Positions 31,394 through 40,023 of a stretch of 47,079 bases of DNA are shown piece after piece (positions within the stretch are counted from its first letter, which is position 1; every line of letters starts with the position of its first letter). The translations under genes and the position numbers were made by a program. The DNA is from an uncultured Verrucomicrobiota bacterium (lineage in GTDB: Bacteria; Verrucomicrobiota; Verrucomicrobiia; Limisphaerales; UBA9464): NCBI GenBank assembly GCA_903842505.1, contig CAIMMI010000271.1, forward strand, positions 1-47,079. The letters run 5' to 3'. The notes under the pieces are model-generated. The model did no database searches, was not told the origin of the DNA, and was given only the letters and a program-made list of their open reading frames with translations.

Positions 31394-32395
31394 ATGACGC
31401 TCCTGAAAGCGCCCGCCGGCTCCCGCCAGCGGGCGCTTTTCTATCACCAACTTGCCAGCCTGCTCCAGGCAGGCCTCCCTCTGTTCTCAACCCTGGAGCA
31501 ACTCGCCCGCAATCCCCCCGCCGCGAGTCTTCGCACCCCAGCCCTCTCCATCCTCTCCGGCCTCAAGGCAGGCCTGACTTTCACGGAAAGCTTCAAGACC
31601 CTTTCGGGATGGGCACCGGATTTCGATGTCGCCCTCATCCAGTCCGGCGAGCATTCCGGTCGCCTGGATCAGACATTTGCCATCCTCGCCCGGCACCACG
31701 ACGCCCTGGCCACGAACTGGCAACTCGTCCTGCAGGAAGCAGCCTATCCCGTGCTCGTCCTTCACGTCGCCGTCTTCATCGTTCCCCTCCCCCTGTTCGT
31801 CCGTACCGGCAGCATCCCCCAGTACCTGCTCCACTCCGTTGGAACCCTTGCTCTCGGTTATGCGGCGGTTGCGGCCACCCTATGGGCTGTCCGCCCGGAT
31901 CGCCCCCGCCCATGGCGATCCGGCATTGAACAGATCCTCGTCCATGTCCCGATCCTGGGCTCGGCCCGGTCCGACCTCGCATTGGCCCGCCTGGCTGGAT
32001 CTTTGGAAGCCCTGCTGAGCGCAGGGATTCTCGTGACGGAAGCTTGGCCCATGGCGGCACGTGCCAGCGGGTCCGACGTCATCGAACAAACCGTCGCATC
32101 CTGGGATGATCCGCTGTCGGCAGGCATCACCCCAGCGGAACTGGTGCAATCCTGCGGTGTCTTTCCCGAACTCTTCGCGAGTGCCTACGCCACAGGTGAG
32201 ATCTCCGGAAGCCTCGAAGAGCAATTGCGCAGGATGGCCCGCATCCACGAGGAGGATGGGTTCCGGAAACTCCGCGCATTCAGCCAGTGGAGCCCTCGGA
32301 TCTTCTATGGGCTTGTGAGCATCTGGATCGTCTTTCAGATCCTCGCCCTCGCAGGTGGCTACGTCAGCACCCTCCAACAACTCCTCGGCGAATGA
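31394..32395 (+). CDS. Type II secretion / type IV pilus inner-membrane protein, GspF/PilC family
   Basis: 333 residues with two copies of the T2SSF domain. The first begins FYHQLASLLQAGLPL (about 17-31); the second, after membrane helices near 125-170, contains LARLAGSLEALLSAGILV. A last membrane helix lies near 305-325. GspF/PilC proteins are the polytopic platform for the assembly ATPase. At 333 residues it is shorter than the usual 400 because the N-terminal cytoplasmic region before the first domain is missing. No other gsp or pil gene is near, so it may serve a distant system. The ATG at 31394 precedes a terminator hairpin; no later ATG lies before the conserved domain. Confidence 0.85.
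   Translation: MTLLKAPAGSRQRALFYHQLASLLQAGLPLFSTLEQLARNPPAASLRTPALSILSGLKAGLTFTESFKTLSGWAPDFDVALIQSGEHSGRLDQTFAILARHHDALATNWQLVLQEAAYPVLVLHVAVFIVPLPLFVRTGSIPQYLLHSVGTLALGYAAVAATLWAVRPDRPRPWRSGIEQILVHVPILGSARSDLALARLAGSLEALLSAGILVTEAWPMAARASGSDVIEQTVASWDDPLSAGITPAELVQSCGVFPELFASAYATGEISGSLEEQLRRMARIHEEDGFRKLRAFSQWSPRIFYGLVSIWIVFQILALAGGYVSTLQQLLGE
31408..31440 (+). terminator. trxA terminator lying inside the start of the GspF-like gene
   Basis: AGCGCCCGC, 12-base loop, GCGGGCGCT, with the last T running into TTTT-C. Nine-pair stem plus T run, 37 bases past the trxA stop. It overlaps codons 5-16 of the next reading frame as annotated. Confidence 0.75.
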
Positions 32396-32410
32396 ACGCC
32401 GGCGACGGGG

Positions 32411-33346
32411 TCAATGAACCTCGCCAGGCCGGCCCCCATTGATCAGGTAAAGCACCGCCATTCGCACCGCCAAGCCGTTCGTCACCTGTTCGAGGATCAC
32501 CGAGCGACCGCCGTCCGCCAGCTCACTTTCGATCTCCACGCCCCGGTTGATCGGCCCTGGGTGCATGATCAAGGCCTCCGGATGCAACAGGGACATCCGG
32601 GCCTGGTTGAGCCCAAACAACGACGCATACTCGCCAATCGAGGGAAACATCGTCTTGCGCTGCCGCTCGTGCTGGATGCGAAGCAGGTTCACCACATCCG
32701 CGCCGCGGATGGCCTCCTCCACGTTCCACGTCACCCGGCACCCCATCTGCTCGAACACGCGCGGAACGAGAGTTGGAGGTCCGCAAAGAGTCACATCTGC
32801 ACCCAATTTCTTCAGGGCCCAGATGTTGGACCGAGCCACCCTGCTGTACAGGATGTCTCCAAGGATCGTCACTTTGAGTCCGGCGATCCGCCCCTTGCGC
32901 TCCCGGATCGTGAAGGCATCCAGCAATCCTTGGGTAGGATGCTCGTGTGCGCCGTCCCCGGCATTGATCACATGGGACCGTGCAAACCGTGAAAGGAAGT
33001 GCGGCGCACCGCTGGCCCCGTGGCGCAGGATGATGAAGTCCGCGTTCATCGCCTCGAGGTTGCGAACCGTATCCTTCAGCGTCTCTCCCTTCTTCAGGGA
33101 GGATGCTTCAGCCGTGAAGTTGATCACATCCGCGCTCAACCGGAGGGCCGCCAGTTCAAAGCTGATCCGGGTCCGTGTACTCGGCTCCACGAACAGGTTC
33201 ACCACCGTCTTGCCCTGAAGTGCGCTCACCTTCTTGACGTCGCGCTCCCCAACCGCCCGGAATTCACGGGCTACGTCCAGGATGAGGTTGATCTCCTCCG
33301 AACTCAGCGATTGGAGGTCCAGCAGATGTCTCCGATTCCAGATCAT
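32411..33346 (-). CDS. pyrB: Aspartate carbamoyltransferase catalytic subunit
   Basis: Condenses carbamoyl phosphate with aspartate in pyrimidine synthesis. Carbamoyl-phosphate site STRTR at 56-60, SLKKGETL loop near 83-90, HPTQ at 136-139, then HPGPINRGVEI (about 262-272) near the C-terminus. 311 residues is typical. The ATG at 33346 (MIWNRRHLLDL) is preferred to a TTG eight codons earlier because other members start there. No pyrI regulatory subunit or pyrC lies beside it. It is convergent with the GspF-like gene, only 15 bases away. Confidence 0.96.
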   Translation of the reverse strand: MIWNRRHLLDLQSLSSEEINLILDVAREFRAVGERDVKKVSALQGKTVVNLFVEPSTRTRISFELAALRLSADVINFTAEASSLKKGETLKDTVRNLEAMNADFIILRHGASGAPHFLSRFARSHVINAGDGAHEHPTQGLLDAFTIRERKGRIAGLKVTILGDILYSRVARSNIWALKKLGADVTLCGPPTLVPRVFEQMGCRVTWNVEEAIRGADVVNLLRIQHERQRKTMFPSIGEYASLFGLNQARMSLLHPEALIMHPGPINRGVEIESELADGGRSVILEQVTNGLAVRMAVLYLINGGRPGEVH

Positions 33347-33521
33347 GTTCAGCTTACGGTCCTGACTCAATCTACTCCCGTGCCTGCCTCCCTGTCACCC
33401 ACGGCCCGAAAGGGAAAACAGGATCCGATCTCGAAGGCTCGATTCCACGGTGGGCACAGGTACCCGCGGAAGACTGGCGCGGCTTCGAACACCGCCCCTT
33501 CCCGCCGGTCCATGCAGGATC

Positions 33522-33743
33522 TCAGCGCACCAGACTCATCTGGCGTGCGCTGCGCCAGGAAGAGCGGTACTTGGAAACCCAGTCGATCAGCGCGGCGTCG
33601 AATCCGATGTCACGCCCCGCCTTCTCCGACTCGATCCACTTGTGTCGGAGGATTTCCTCGCGCTCAGCCAGAAACTCCCGGTACAGCGTCGTACTTTGCA
33701 GCAAAGCATGCGCCTCCCGCCGCAGATCAATTTCGTTACTCAT
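33522..33743 (-). CDS. Small conserved protein of unknown function
   Basis: 73 residues, highly charged and helical-looking, cytoplasmic. The block EREEILRHKWIESEKAGRDI, then GFDAALIDWVSKYRSSWR, resembles small proteins I have seen in several phyla with the text HKW.ESEKAG.DIG....ALIDW, so I think it is real. AAGGAG lies 12 bases before the chosen ATG and three bases before an alternative GTG three codons upstream. It stands alone, about 175 bases before pyrB. Function unknown. Confidence 0.65.
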   Translation of the reverse strand: MSNEIDLRREAHALLQSTTLYREFLAEREEILRHKWIESEKAGRDIGFDAALIDWVSKYRSSWRSARQMSLVR

Positions 33744-33882
33744 ACGTGCCACCCGCTCCTTTACATCGTAACCCGCCCCAGTCCCGTCTCAACCGGCAAC
33801 TTTGAGTATCTTGTCTCCATCCGGACGCTCACACCCGGTCCAGGCTTGGCTCCGGCCCAACGCCTGCTAAACCTCGAACGCC

Positions 33883-34827
33883 ATGCGCCGCCTGCTGCTG
33901 ATCCTCCTGCTCGCCTGCGCTGCGCTGCGCGGCGTTCCCCAGGATTTCAAATCCACCACCGCCGAACCCGCCCACCCAATCTACGTTCTGGCCTCCGATG
34001 CCCACTGGCTCCTCCAACCTTCCTCCGGCCGATTCGACGCCTCGGCCCTGCTCCGCCTGCCGGACGGCTCGCTGCTGACGGTCAACGACAAGGAACTTCC
34101 CCCGTGCCGGATCGACCTCGGCACCAACGGCGTCGCCCGTCTCGTTCCGCAGAAGCAGTGGTTCCCCCTCGACGCCGTCCGGAAGGCTTCCCCGAACCCG
34201 CGATTCGCCCCGGATACCGAGGGACTCGCCATCGACCGGGAAGGTCGACTCTACATCTGCACGGAAGGCCAACGTTGGATCTTTCGCTCGGGCCCGAGCG
34301 ATGGGCAGGTGGAGCGTCTCGAAATTGACTGGTCTCCCGTCCAGAAGTGGTTTTCGGCGAAGGACGGCAATGCGTCCTGGGAGGGAATCGCTGTCGGTGG
34401 AGACCACCTCTACCTTGCCAACGAACGTGCCACAGGCCGCATCGTGGTCGTCGACCTGAAGACACTCCGGGTGATCGACGACTTCCAGGTCGGACCGTCC
34501 GGCAACACCAGCTCCGACGTCCACTACACCGACCTCTGCTGGTTCAAGAACGAGCTATGGGTCCTTTGCCGGGACATCCGAAAGGTCCTCCGCGTCCAAC
34601 CCACCACCCGCACTGTCCTTGCCGAGTTTGATTTCGCCGACGCGGAACTCGCCCCCCAGAACGCCTACATCACGGCCCTCCCCTACGGCTTCGTCGAGGG
34701 CCTGTCGGTCGACGACACCCACATCTGGCTCGCCGTCGACAACAATGGGATGCCGCGCCGCGCCGCCCCCACCGACTTCCGCCCCCTCCTGCTCCGCTGC
34801 CCTCGCCCGGATCAAAAGTCTCCCTGA
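33883..34827 (+). CDS. Exported beta-propeller, phytase-esterase-like/SdiA-regulated-like
   Basis: 314 residues. A signal peptide (about 1-18, RRLLLILLLACAALRG) is followed by a domain with propeller-like blades: LLRLPDGSLLTVNDKE, DTEGLAIDREGRLYICTEG, SWEGIAVGGDHLYLANER and VEGLSVDDTHIWLAVDNNG. The repeated EGLA/EGIA plus acidic-loop pattern is that of the 'esterase-like activity of phytase' and SdiA-regulated families. Enzyme activity cannot be claimed from this. A TPR gene follows 75 bases later on the same strand. Confidence 0.7.
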   Translation: MRRLLLILLLACAALRGVPQDFKSTTAEPAHPIYVLASDAHWLLQPSSGRFDASALLRLPDGSLLTVNDKELPPCRIDLGTNGVARLVPQKQWFPLDAVRKASPNPRFAPDTEGLAIDREGRLYICTEGQRWIFRSGPSDGQVERLEIDWSPVQKWFSAKDGNASWEGIAVGGDHLYLANERATGRIVVVDLKTLRVIDDFQVGPSGNTSSDVHYTDLCWFKNELWVLCRDIRKVLRVQPTTRTVLAEFDFADAELAPQNAYITALPYGFVEGLSVDDTHIWLAVDNNGMPRRAAPTDFRPLLLRCPRPDQKSP

Positions 34828-34902
34828 ACCTCACCGGATCGAGGCCAACTTCCATAGGATTCAGGGTCGACACACGGGCCGCTGCCCGCTACCGAAACAC
34901 CC

Positions 34903-35400
34903 ATGGAAGGGCTGACCTATCCGGAACTTCATCATGCACACGCCGCCGAAGGGTGGCTCGATCTGAACGTGCCCGCCGAGGCCCGACTGGAGCTCGAACA
35001 GATCTCCGCGCAAGCCCGTGCCCACCCCGAGGTCCTGGACCTCCGATGGCGGCTCGCCAGCCATATTCCGGACTGGAACGACGCCGTATCCGTGGCTGAT
35101 CAGATCATTGCCGCAGCGCCTGGGATCGTGACCGGATGGATCCATCGCAGCTTCGCGTTGCATGAACTGCGACGGACCGCCGAAGCCCTCGACAACCTGA
35201 TCGACGCCGAAGCGCGGTTCCCGACCGACTCGCTCATCCCATACAATCTCGCCTGCTACGCGTGCCAACTGGGCGACCTGCCTCAGGCGCGCCGTTGGCT
35301 GAAGCGGGCTCTCGAACTGAAGGGTATCGAAAAACTCCGAACCCTGGCCCTCGACGATCCGGATCTGGCTCCGCTCCGAAGCGAGATCGCCAGCTGGTGA
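34903..35400 (+). CDS. Tetratricopeptide-repeat protein
   Basis: 165 residues, no signal peptide. About three to four TPR-like helix pairs, the clearest being GWIHRSFALHELRRTAEALD (about 84-103) and PYNLACYACQLGDLPQARRW (about 112-131), each followed by the consensus Pro/Leu turn. Likely a cytoplasmic protein-binding scaffold; partners unknown. It is followed by a long inverted repeat and then by genes on the other strand. Confidence 0.8.
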   Translation: MEGLTYPELHHAHAAEGWLDLNVPAEARLELEQISAQARAHPEVLDLRWRLASHIPDWNDAVSVADQIIAAAPGIVTGWIHRSFALHELRRTAEALDNLIDAEARFPTDSLIPYNLACYACQLGDLPQARRWLKRALELKGIEKLRTLALDDPDLAPLRSEIASW

Positions 35401-35409
35401 TCCGCTCAA

Positions 35410-35576
35410 CCCAGAAACGGCGGTTGTATCCGTAGATGGCGCAGATCGGCGGGACTTGAACCGAGACCGCCTTCCGCCTTGCACCCGCGGAGTGAGCGCC
35501 CGACGGGTTCGAATCCGGGCCTTTTGCCACTTCATCTGCGCAATCGGCCCCATCTGCGGATAGATGAACTGCCGGT
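35410..35576. repeat. Long imperfect inverted repeat with CATCTGCGGATA arms
   Basis: Left outer arm: CAGAAACGGCGGTTG then TATCCGTAGATGG. The right arm read on the other strand is TGAAACCGGCAGTTC, ATC, TATCCGCAGATGG. Inner arms carry CGCAGATCGG / CGCAATCGG-type words and the pair GGGACTTGAACCG / CGGGTTCGAATCC, which resembles a tRNA T-arm on each strand. The whole could fold into one branched structure. It lies between convergent genes. Confidence 0.65.
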
Positions 35577-35583
35577 TTCAGGC

Positions 35584-36195
35584 TCAATCCACTTGGCCGA
35601 GGTCGTGACCCGTCCCGTACTGCCAGCGATTCTCCACCTCCGCCATCACCGCTGCCACCCCGTGCGTCGCCAGGGCCGTGCCCAGCGCTGCGCATCCACC
35701 TTCAATTCCAGACGGCCCCCGCTCCAGTAACCGCGTCACCGCATGCCGTGCCCGGTCACGAACGCCATCCGTCAGGCGCGCTCGGGCGACCACGGCAGCC
35801 AGGACTTCTCCAACGCCCTCAACACCTACTTCCGCAACCGCCTCGCGAAACACCGTTGCTCGCGCTGCACTGTCAAAACCCGGCTTCCCGAAGACACCAT
35901 CCAACTGCTCTGCCAGCGGTACCGGGGCAGGTTCCGGACCCGATTCTGCAGCACCGGCGGATCCTGCATCACCCGCAGGGCCGTGCCCACGCTGCCATTC
36001 AAGCTCCACCACGTGTGCGGAGGGCGATGAAGATGGCCGCCACCCAACCCGCCCGCCGCTGCCGTCCTCTGCCCATTCCACACCCAACCGAAGTTTCACC
36101 CTGTCCAGGTGCCACGCCCGCCGAGGCCCGCCTCCACCGAACACTTCGTCCACCTCCCGCTGAAGGGCCTGGAGTGCTTTCTGCAAGTCGGTCAT
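35584..36195 (-). CDS. Hypothetical protein
   Basis: 203 residues, no signal or membrane segment. An N-terminal helical part (MTDLQKALQALQREVDEVFG) leads to a segment that looks like a short beta sheet (RVKLRLGVEWAED). A Gly/Ala/Pro-rich linker and a C-terminal Ala/Val-rich helical domain (about 110-195) follow. The composition of the linker is low complexity. I do not recognise the family. The gene ends 65 bases before the PQQ-type propeller gene starts to be read out on the same strand, so they could form a unit (propeller first, then this). The start at 36195 is chosen as the ATG before the helical segment; 12 codons upstream is another. Confidence 0.6.
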   Translation of the reverse strand: MTDLQKALQALQREVDEVFGGGGPRRAWHLDRVKLRLGVEWAEDGSGGRVGWRPSSSPSAHVVELEWQRGHGPAGDAGSAGAAESGPEPAPVPLAEQLDGVFGKPGFDSAARATVFREAVAEVGVEGVGEVLAAVVARARLTDGVRDRARHAVTRLLERGPSGIEGGCAALGTALATHGVAAVMAEVENRWQYGTGHDLGQVD

Positions 36196-36259
36196 CGGGT
36201 CCATGGGAACCCCTGCCGCTCCAGAAGGCAACCGGTCAAAGCCAGATCAACCGACTGGC

Positions 36260-37600
36260 TCACTCGACCCGGTAAACCCCGGACTTGCTCCGAAGGAGCA
36301 GCGCATTGTCGACGATCGCCGGCGACGCCATGAATCCGTCGCCCAACTGATTCTCGGCCAACTTCCGAAACTCGCGGGAAACCGCCACCACCGTCGTCTT
36401 CCCCTGCTCGCTGCAGAAGTAGATCCGCCCGTCCGCACTGACCGGCGACGCCGAATAGTTGCCGCCGATCCGCTCGTTCCACAACGAGGCCCCGGTCGCC
36501 GCTTCCCAGCAGGTCGCCACCCCGTTGTCATCAATGCCAAACAGCAACCCGCCCACCAGCAGCAACGCCGGCTTCTTCGGCACGTTCCGCTTCGACCTCC
36601 AGGCCACCGTCAACGGACCGGAGTTCGTCTCCGTTCCGTTGGCGTCCAGGACCTCCCCGGCACGGCCTGGTCGGACGGCCAGAACCTGTCCCTGCGACCA
36701 TCCGGTCGGGAAGAAGACCAAACCGCCCCCCACCACCGGTCGCGTTCCAGCAGAATGGCTCGTCCGTTCCTCGACCCGCCACAACTCCCGCCCGGTCGCC
36801 GGTTCATAGCCATAGAAGGCCTTCGCCCCCTGGCTCAGCAACTGTGTCTTGCCATCGATCTCCGCCACGTGACAGGTCGCAAACGCCTTGCGCCAATCCC
36901 CCTCGCTCTCCGGTTTCCCATCCGCACCGAGGTCCTTGTAGTCGATGGACCGATCCACCTTCCAGACCGTCTTCCCCGTCTCCGCTTCCAGCGCCACCAC
37001 GTACTGACGGTCGCTGCCATCAAAGTTCAGGAACAGCTTTCCGTCATGCAGCACCGGCGACGATCCAGCACCGCGGTAATGGTTGCACTCCAGGTCCCGC
37101 CGCTCCCACTGCACCTTTCCGGTCTGCGCATCCAGACAGGCTGTCCCCGGAGATCCGAAGGTCACCCATACCCGGTTCCCCTGCACGACCGCGGAAGGCG
37201 ACGCCCCGGAGTTGAACGCATGGATGAATTGCGGCCTCTCGACGTCGTAAAGCTTCTGGTCGATCAGCACCTTGCCGCTGGCTGCATCCAGACAAACCAC
37301 GAACAACTCGGTTCCCTTCTCGGTCGCCGTCGTGATCCAGACCTTCCCTCCGCCAACCGCCGGCGAGGACCACGCCTTGCCATGCACCGGGGTGAACCAT
37401 TTCACGGCCTTGCCCTCTCCCCACTCTATCGGAGGCTTGGACCCGGGTGCCGTTCCATCCCCCAGTGGCCCCCGGAATTGCGGCCACTCGGACGAAGCCA
37501 GCAAGGCCGTTGCGGCAGTAGGAAGCCCCAGCACGCACGCCACACGGAGGACACGGCAAAGGCCCGGCCAAATCGTTCGAGGGGAATGAATGGAACGCAT
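36260..37600 (-). CDS. Exported PQQ-like beta-propeller (outer membrane protein assembly BamB-like fold)
   Basis: 446 residues. A signal peptide (about 1-36) is followed by WPQFRGPLGDG, the usual opening of these proteins, and then about seven WD-like PQQ blades, each with a pattern such as CLDAASGKVLIDQK, CLDAQTGKVQWERR, ALEAETGKTVWKV, YEPATGRELWRVE and CWEAATGASLWNE. Such propellers are abundant in Verrucomicrobiota and Planctomycetes; without the quinoprotein dehydrogenase catalytic residues they are not expected to bind PQQ. The ATG at 37600 gives the signal peptide; the frame continues upstream without homology. The cellular role is unknown. Confidence 0.85.
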   Translation of the reverse strand: MRSIHSPRTIWPGLCRVLRVACVLGLPTAATALLASSEWPQFRGPLGDGTAPGSKPPIEWGEGKAVKWFTPVHGKAWSSPAVGGGKVWITTATEKGTELFVVCLDAASGKVLIDQKLYDVERPQFIHAFNSGASPSAVVQGNRVWVTFGSPGTACLDAQTGKVQWERRDLECNHYRGAGSSPVLHDGKLFLNFDGSDRQYVVALEAETGKTVWKVDRSIDYKDLGADGKPESEGDWRKAFATCHVAEIDGKTQLLSQGAKAFYGYEPATGRELWRVEERTSHSAGTRPVVGGGLVFFPTGWSQGQVLAVRPGRAGEVLDANGTETNSGPLTVAWRSKRNVPKKPALLLVGGLLFGIDDNGVATCWEAATGASLWNERIGGNYSASPVSADGRIYFCSEQGKTTVVAVSREFRKLAENQLGDGFMASPAIVDNALLLRSKSGVYRVE

Positions 37601-37685
37601 TTCCCAAACCCTAGCCACGCCCCCTGCCGCCGGGAAGCCGGGATGCTCCCGCACCCGTGAGAACGGCAGGTTCAAGATGTCCCCC

Positions 37686-38384
37686 TCATCGGGCCTTCGA
37701 CACCAACTCCCCGCCTCCCTTGGCCTCCACCTTCCGCCAGTCCTTCTCCCGCCGCCGGATTTCGCCCCGCAGCAACTCCTCGGCGGACCACCCCTGATCC
37801 TGGCAAGCCTGCGCGATCCGAAACAACTCACGCCCCAACGCTTCCCTCGTGGCCTTCTGCTTCTTCCCAGCCTTCCGCTTTTCCACCAACCCCGCTTTCG
37901 TCGCCTTCTTCACCAACTTCTGGGCCCGCATCAGCGACGGCATCCTCCGCGGTATCCCGTCCAACGCGGACTTCCGCTCGCGGATCGACCCCTCTTTCTC
38001 CGCCCGCTTGATCTTCTCCCAGTTCGCCCAGACCTGGTCGACATCCCGGACCTCGACATCCCCGAACACATGGGGATGGCGCCGCACCAATTTCTCCACC
38101 AGCACCCGGCAGACCGCATCAAAGTCGAACGTTCCCCGCTCTTCCCCCAACCGGGCATGGAACACCACCTGCAACAGCAGATCGCCCAACTCCTCCACCA
38201 TCTCGGGCTCGTCCCCGGCCTCGATCGCATCCAACAACTCGTAGACCTCCTCCACCGCATGCCATCGCAGCGTCTGATGATCCTGCTCGCGATCCCACGG
38301 ACACCCATCCGGCGCCCGAAGCGCCGCCATGACTTCGAGTACCTGTCGGATCGGAGACAGTCGGGTGGAAGGGGGCTTTCGCAT
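37686..38384 (-). CDS. mazG: Nucleoside triphosphate pyrophosphohydrolase MazG
   Basis: Hydrolyses NTPs to NMP and pyrophosphate, cleaning the nucleotide pool. Typical start VLEVMAALRAPDGCPWDREQDHQTL, then the metal-binding EEVYELLDAIEAGD and VEELGDLLLQVVFHARLG. 232 residues; the first MazG domain is complete, while the second (about 120-232) has become short and Lys/Arg-rich (KKATKAGLVEKRKAGKKQK). I used the ATG at 38384 (MRKPPSTRL). It follows proB by 38 bases on the same strand, so the two are probably co-transcribed. Confidence 0.94.
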   Translation of the reverse strand: MRKPPSTRLSPIRQVLEVMAALRAPDGCPWDREQDHQTLRWHAVEEVYELLDAIEAGDEPEMVEELGDLLLQVVFHARLGEERGTFDFDAVCRVLVEKLVRRHPHVFGDVEVRDVDQVWANWEKIKRAEKEGSIRERKSALDGIPRRMPSLMRAQKLVKKATKAGLVEKRKAGKKQKATREALGRELFRIAQACQDQGWSAEELLRGEIRRREKDWRKVEAKGGGELVSKAR

Positions 38385-38422
38385 GAAAGGAAAGGAGCAG
38401 GGTTCCGTCACGATTCCATCGG

Positions 38423-39499
38423 TCAAAGCACAACCAGGTCATCCCGGTGGACCACCTCGGCTCGTCCGGTGGACCGTCCAAGGAGAGCCGCGGAGTCGAA
38501 TCTCACCAACCCACGAGCGAACTCGCGTCCATCCGGACCGCAGATCCGCACTACATCCTCGGCATCGAATTCGCCTTCGCATCGAGTGATCCCGGGGGCC
38601 AGCAGACTCCGCCCCTGCGCCGCCAGCGCCTGGACCGCTCCCTCATCCACGTGGATCGTCCCGCGGGCATGGTGATAGAAGGCGATCCAGCGCTTCCGAC
38701 TCGGCAACTTCCCATGGACCGGCAGGAACAAGGTTCCTTCCTTCTCTCCGGCCAGGATCCGGGCCAACCCGTCATGGCGCCTCCCAGGCGCAATCACCAA
38801 GGGAATCCCGGACCGAACCACAATCTTGGCCGCCGTGATCTTCGTCGACATCCCTCCGGTCGCCGTGACGCTCGTCGTTCCCCCGGCCATGCCCTCGATC
38901 CGTTCATCGATCCGCTCCACGACGTCCAGAAGACGCGCTTGCGGCGTCCCGAACCCTTCGATCAACCCATCCGCCGTCGTCAGGATCACGAGCAGGTCCG
39001 CCGGAAGCAGGCTGGCCACCAAGGCCGAAAGACGGTCGTTGTCCCCGAACTTCAACTCGGTCACGGAAACCGCGTCATTCTCGTTGATGATCGGCAGCAC
39101 GCCCCGCTTCAACAGCGTCAGCAACGTGTTTCGTGCGTTCAGGTGCCGCTCATGGTCCGCAAGGTCCTCGTGCGTCAACAGCACCTGCGCAATCGGTTGG
39201 TCGAAGTGCCGGAACAGGCTGTCGTAAGTCGCCATCAACCGCGATTGCCCCACCGCCGCACAAGCCTGCCGCTCCGCCAGGCTCCCCGGCCGACTCTCGT
39301 ACCCGAGCACCCCCATCCCTGCACCGACAGCACCCGACGTCACCAGCACCACCTCGAGGCCCGATGCCCGGAGGGCCGCCACCTGCGAAACCAACTGGGC
39401 GAACTGAACCAGGTCCGGACGCTTGCGGGAATCCGTCAGGACTCCGGTCCCCAGTTTCACCACCAGACGTCGGACAGATTGGAACACGGCGGAACGCAC
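38423..39499 (-). CDS. proB: Glutamate 5-kinase
   Basis: Phosphorylates glutamate in the first step of proline synthesis. The amino-acid-kinase domain (about 1-250) has VVKLGTGVLTD, VTSGAVGAGMGVLG, NENDAVSVTELKFGDND and GGMSTKITAAK. A C-terminal PUA domain (about 270-355) completes the usual ProB layout. About 358 residues from a GTG at 39499; another GTG four codons later is equally possible, and the frame continues upstream into non-homologous sequence. proA is not in the window. It diverges from acyP. Confidence 0.94.
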   Translation of the reverse strand: MRSAVFQSVRRLVVKLGTGVLTDSRKRPDLVQFAQLVSQVAALRASGLEVVLVTSGAVGAGMGVLGYESRPGSLAERQACAAVGQSRLMATYDSLFRHFDQPIAQVLLTHEDLADHERHLNARNTLLTLLKRGVLPIINENDAVSVTELKFGDNDRLSALVASLLPADLLVILTTADGLIEGFGTPQARLLDVVERIDERIEGMAGGTTSVTATGGMSTKITAAKIVVRSGIPLVIAPGRRHDGLARILAGEKEGTLFLPVHGKLPSRKRWIAFYHHARGTIHVDEGAVQALAAQGRSLLAPGITRCEGEFDAEDVVRICGPDGREFARGLVRFDSAALLGRSTGRAEVVHRDDLVVL

Positions 39500-39650
39500 C
39501 GGCTGAAGAAACGGAAATCCCGGCCCCGAGACAAGCCTAGGCCTCGCTCGCCTCCCCACTCTCGGCTCCTTCCCTGCCCACCGGGTCCAGCGATTCCCCG
39601 GGATCCGGGTGGGAATTTCCCGCAAGAAATGCGCCGCCAGACAAAAGATT

Positions 39651-39664
39651 TGCCGGTAACGGCA
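39651..39664. promoter_or_regulatory. Inverted repeat TGCCG-GTAA-CGGCA between proB and acyP
   Basis: Five-base arms in the 245-base divergent region, about 80 bases before acyP. It could be an operator; no clear promoter elements were placed around it. Confidence 0.25.
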
Positions 39665-39744
39665 TGGATATGGCTTAGTTGCCGTTCTGTTGAAACCGGT
39701 TGAACGCACCAAGGCGAGCGACCGGAGAAGACTACGGAAGACGG

Positions 39745-40023
39745 ATGAACCGCCGCCGCATGCAGGTATTTTACTCCGGCCGCGTGCAAGGAGTGGGATT
39801 CCGCTACCAGACCCGACAGGTCGCCTCCGGTTTTGAGGTGACTGGTACAGTTCGAAACCTGCCCGATGGGCGGGTCGAACTGATCGCCGAGGGTAAGGAA
39901 GCGGAGCTCAAGGAGTTCCGGACAGCCATCCGCGAGAGTGGCCTCGGGCCGATGATCCGGGACGAACAGGAGTTTTGGACAGAACCCAGCGGCGAGTCCC
40001 GCGGGTTCGAGATCGTGCGTTGA
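39745..40023 (+). CDS. acyP: Acylphosphatase
   Basis: Small enzyme that hydrolyses carboxyl-phosphate bonds in acylphosphates. 92 residues. The catalytic Arg is R20 (VQGVGFRYQT) and the catalytic Asn is N38 (TGTVRNLPDG), matching the family's R and N spacing. The ATG at 39745 has GGAAG five bases upstream; an earlier in-frame ATG 15 codons before lacks this. Its stop overlaps the start of the phosphoesterase (TGATG), indicating translational coupling. Confidence 0.93.
   Translation: MNRRRMQVFYSGRVQGVGFRYQTRQVASGFEVTGTVRNLPDGRVELIAEGKEAELKEFRTAIRESGLGPMIRDEQEFWTEPSGESRGFEIVR

Noticed and set aside
35450-35530. Possible tRNA gene near GGTTCGAATCC
   Set aside because: A T-arm-like word is present, but there is no matching acceptor stem, D-arm or anticodon arm around it, and the same word occurs inverted nearby. 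It belongs to the inverted repeat.
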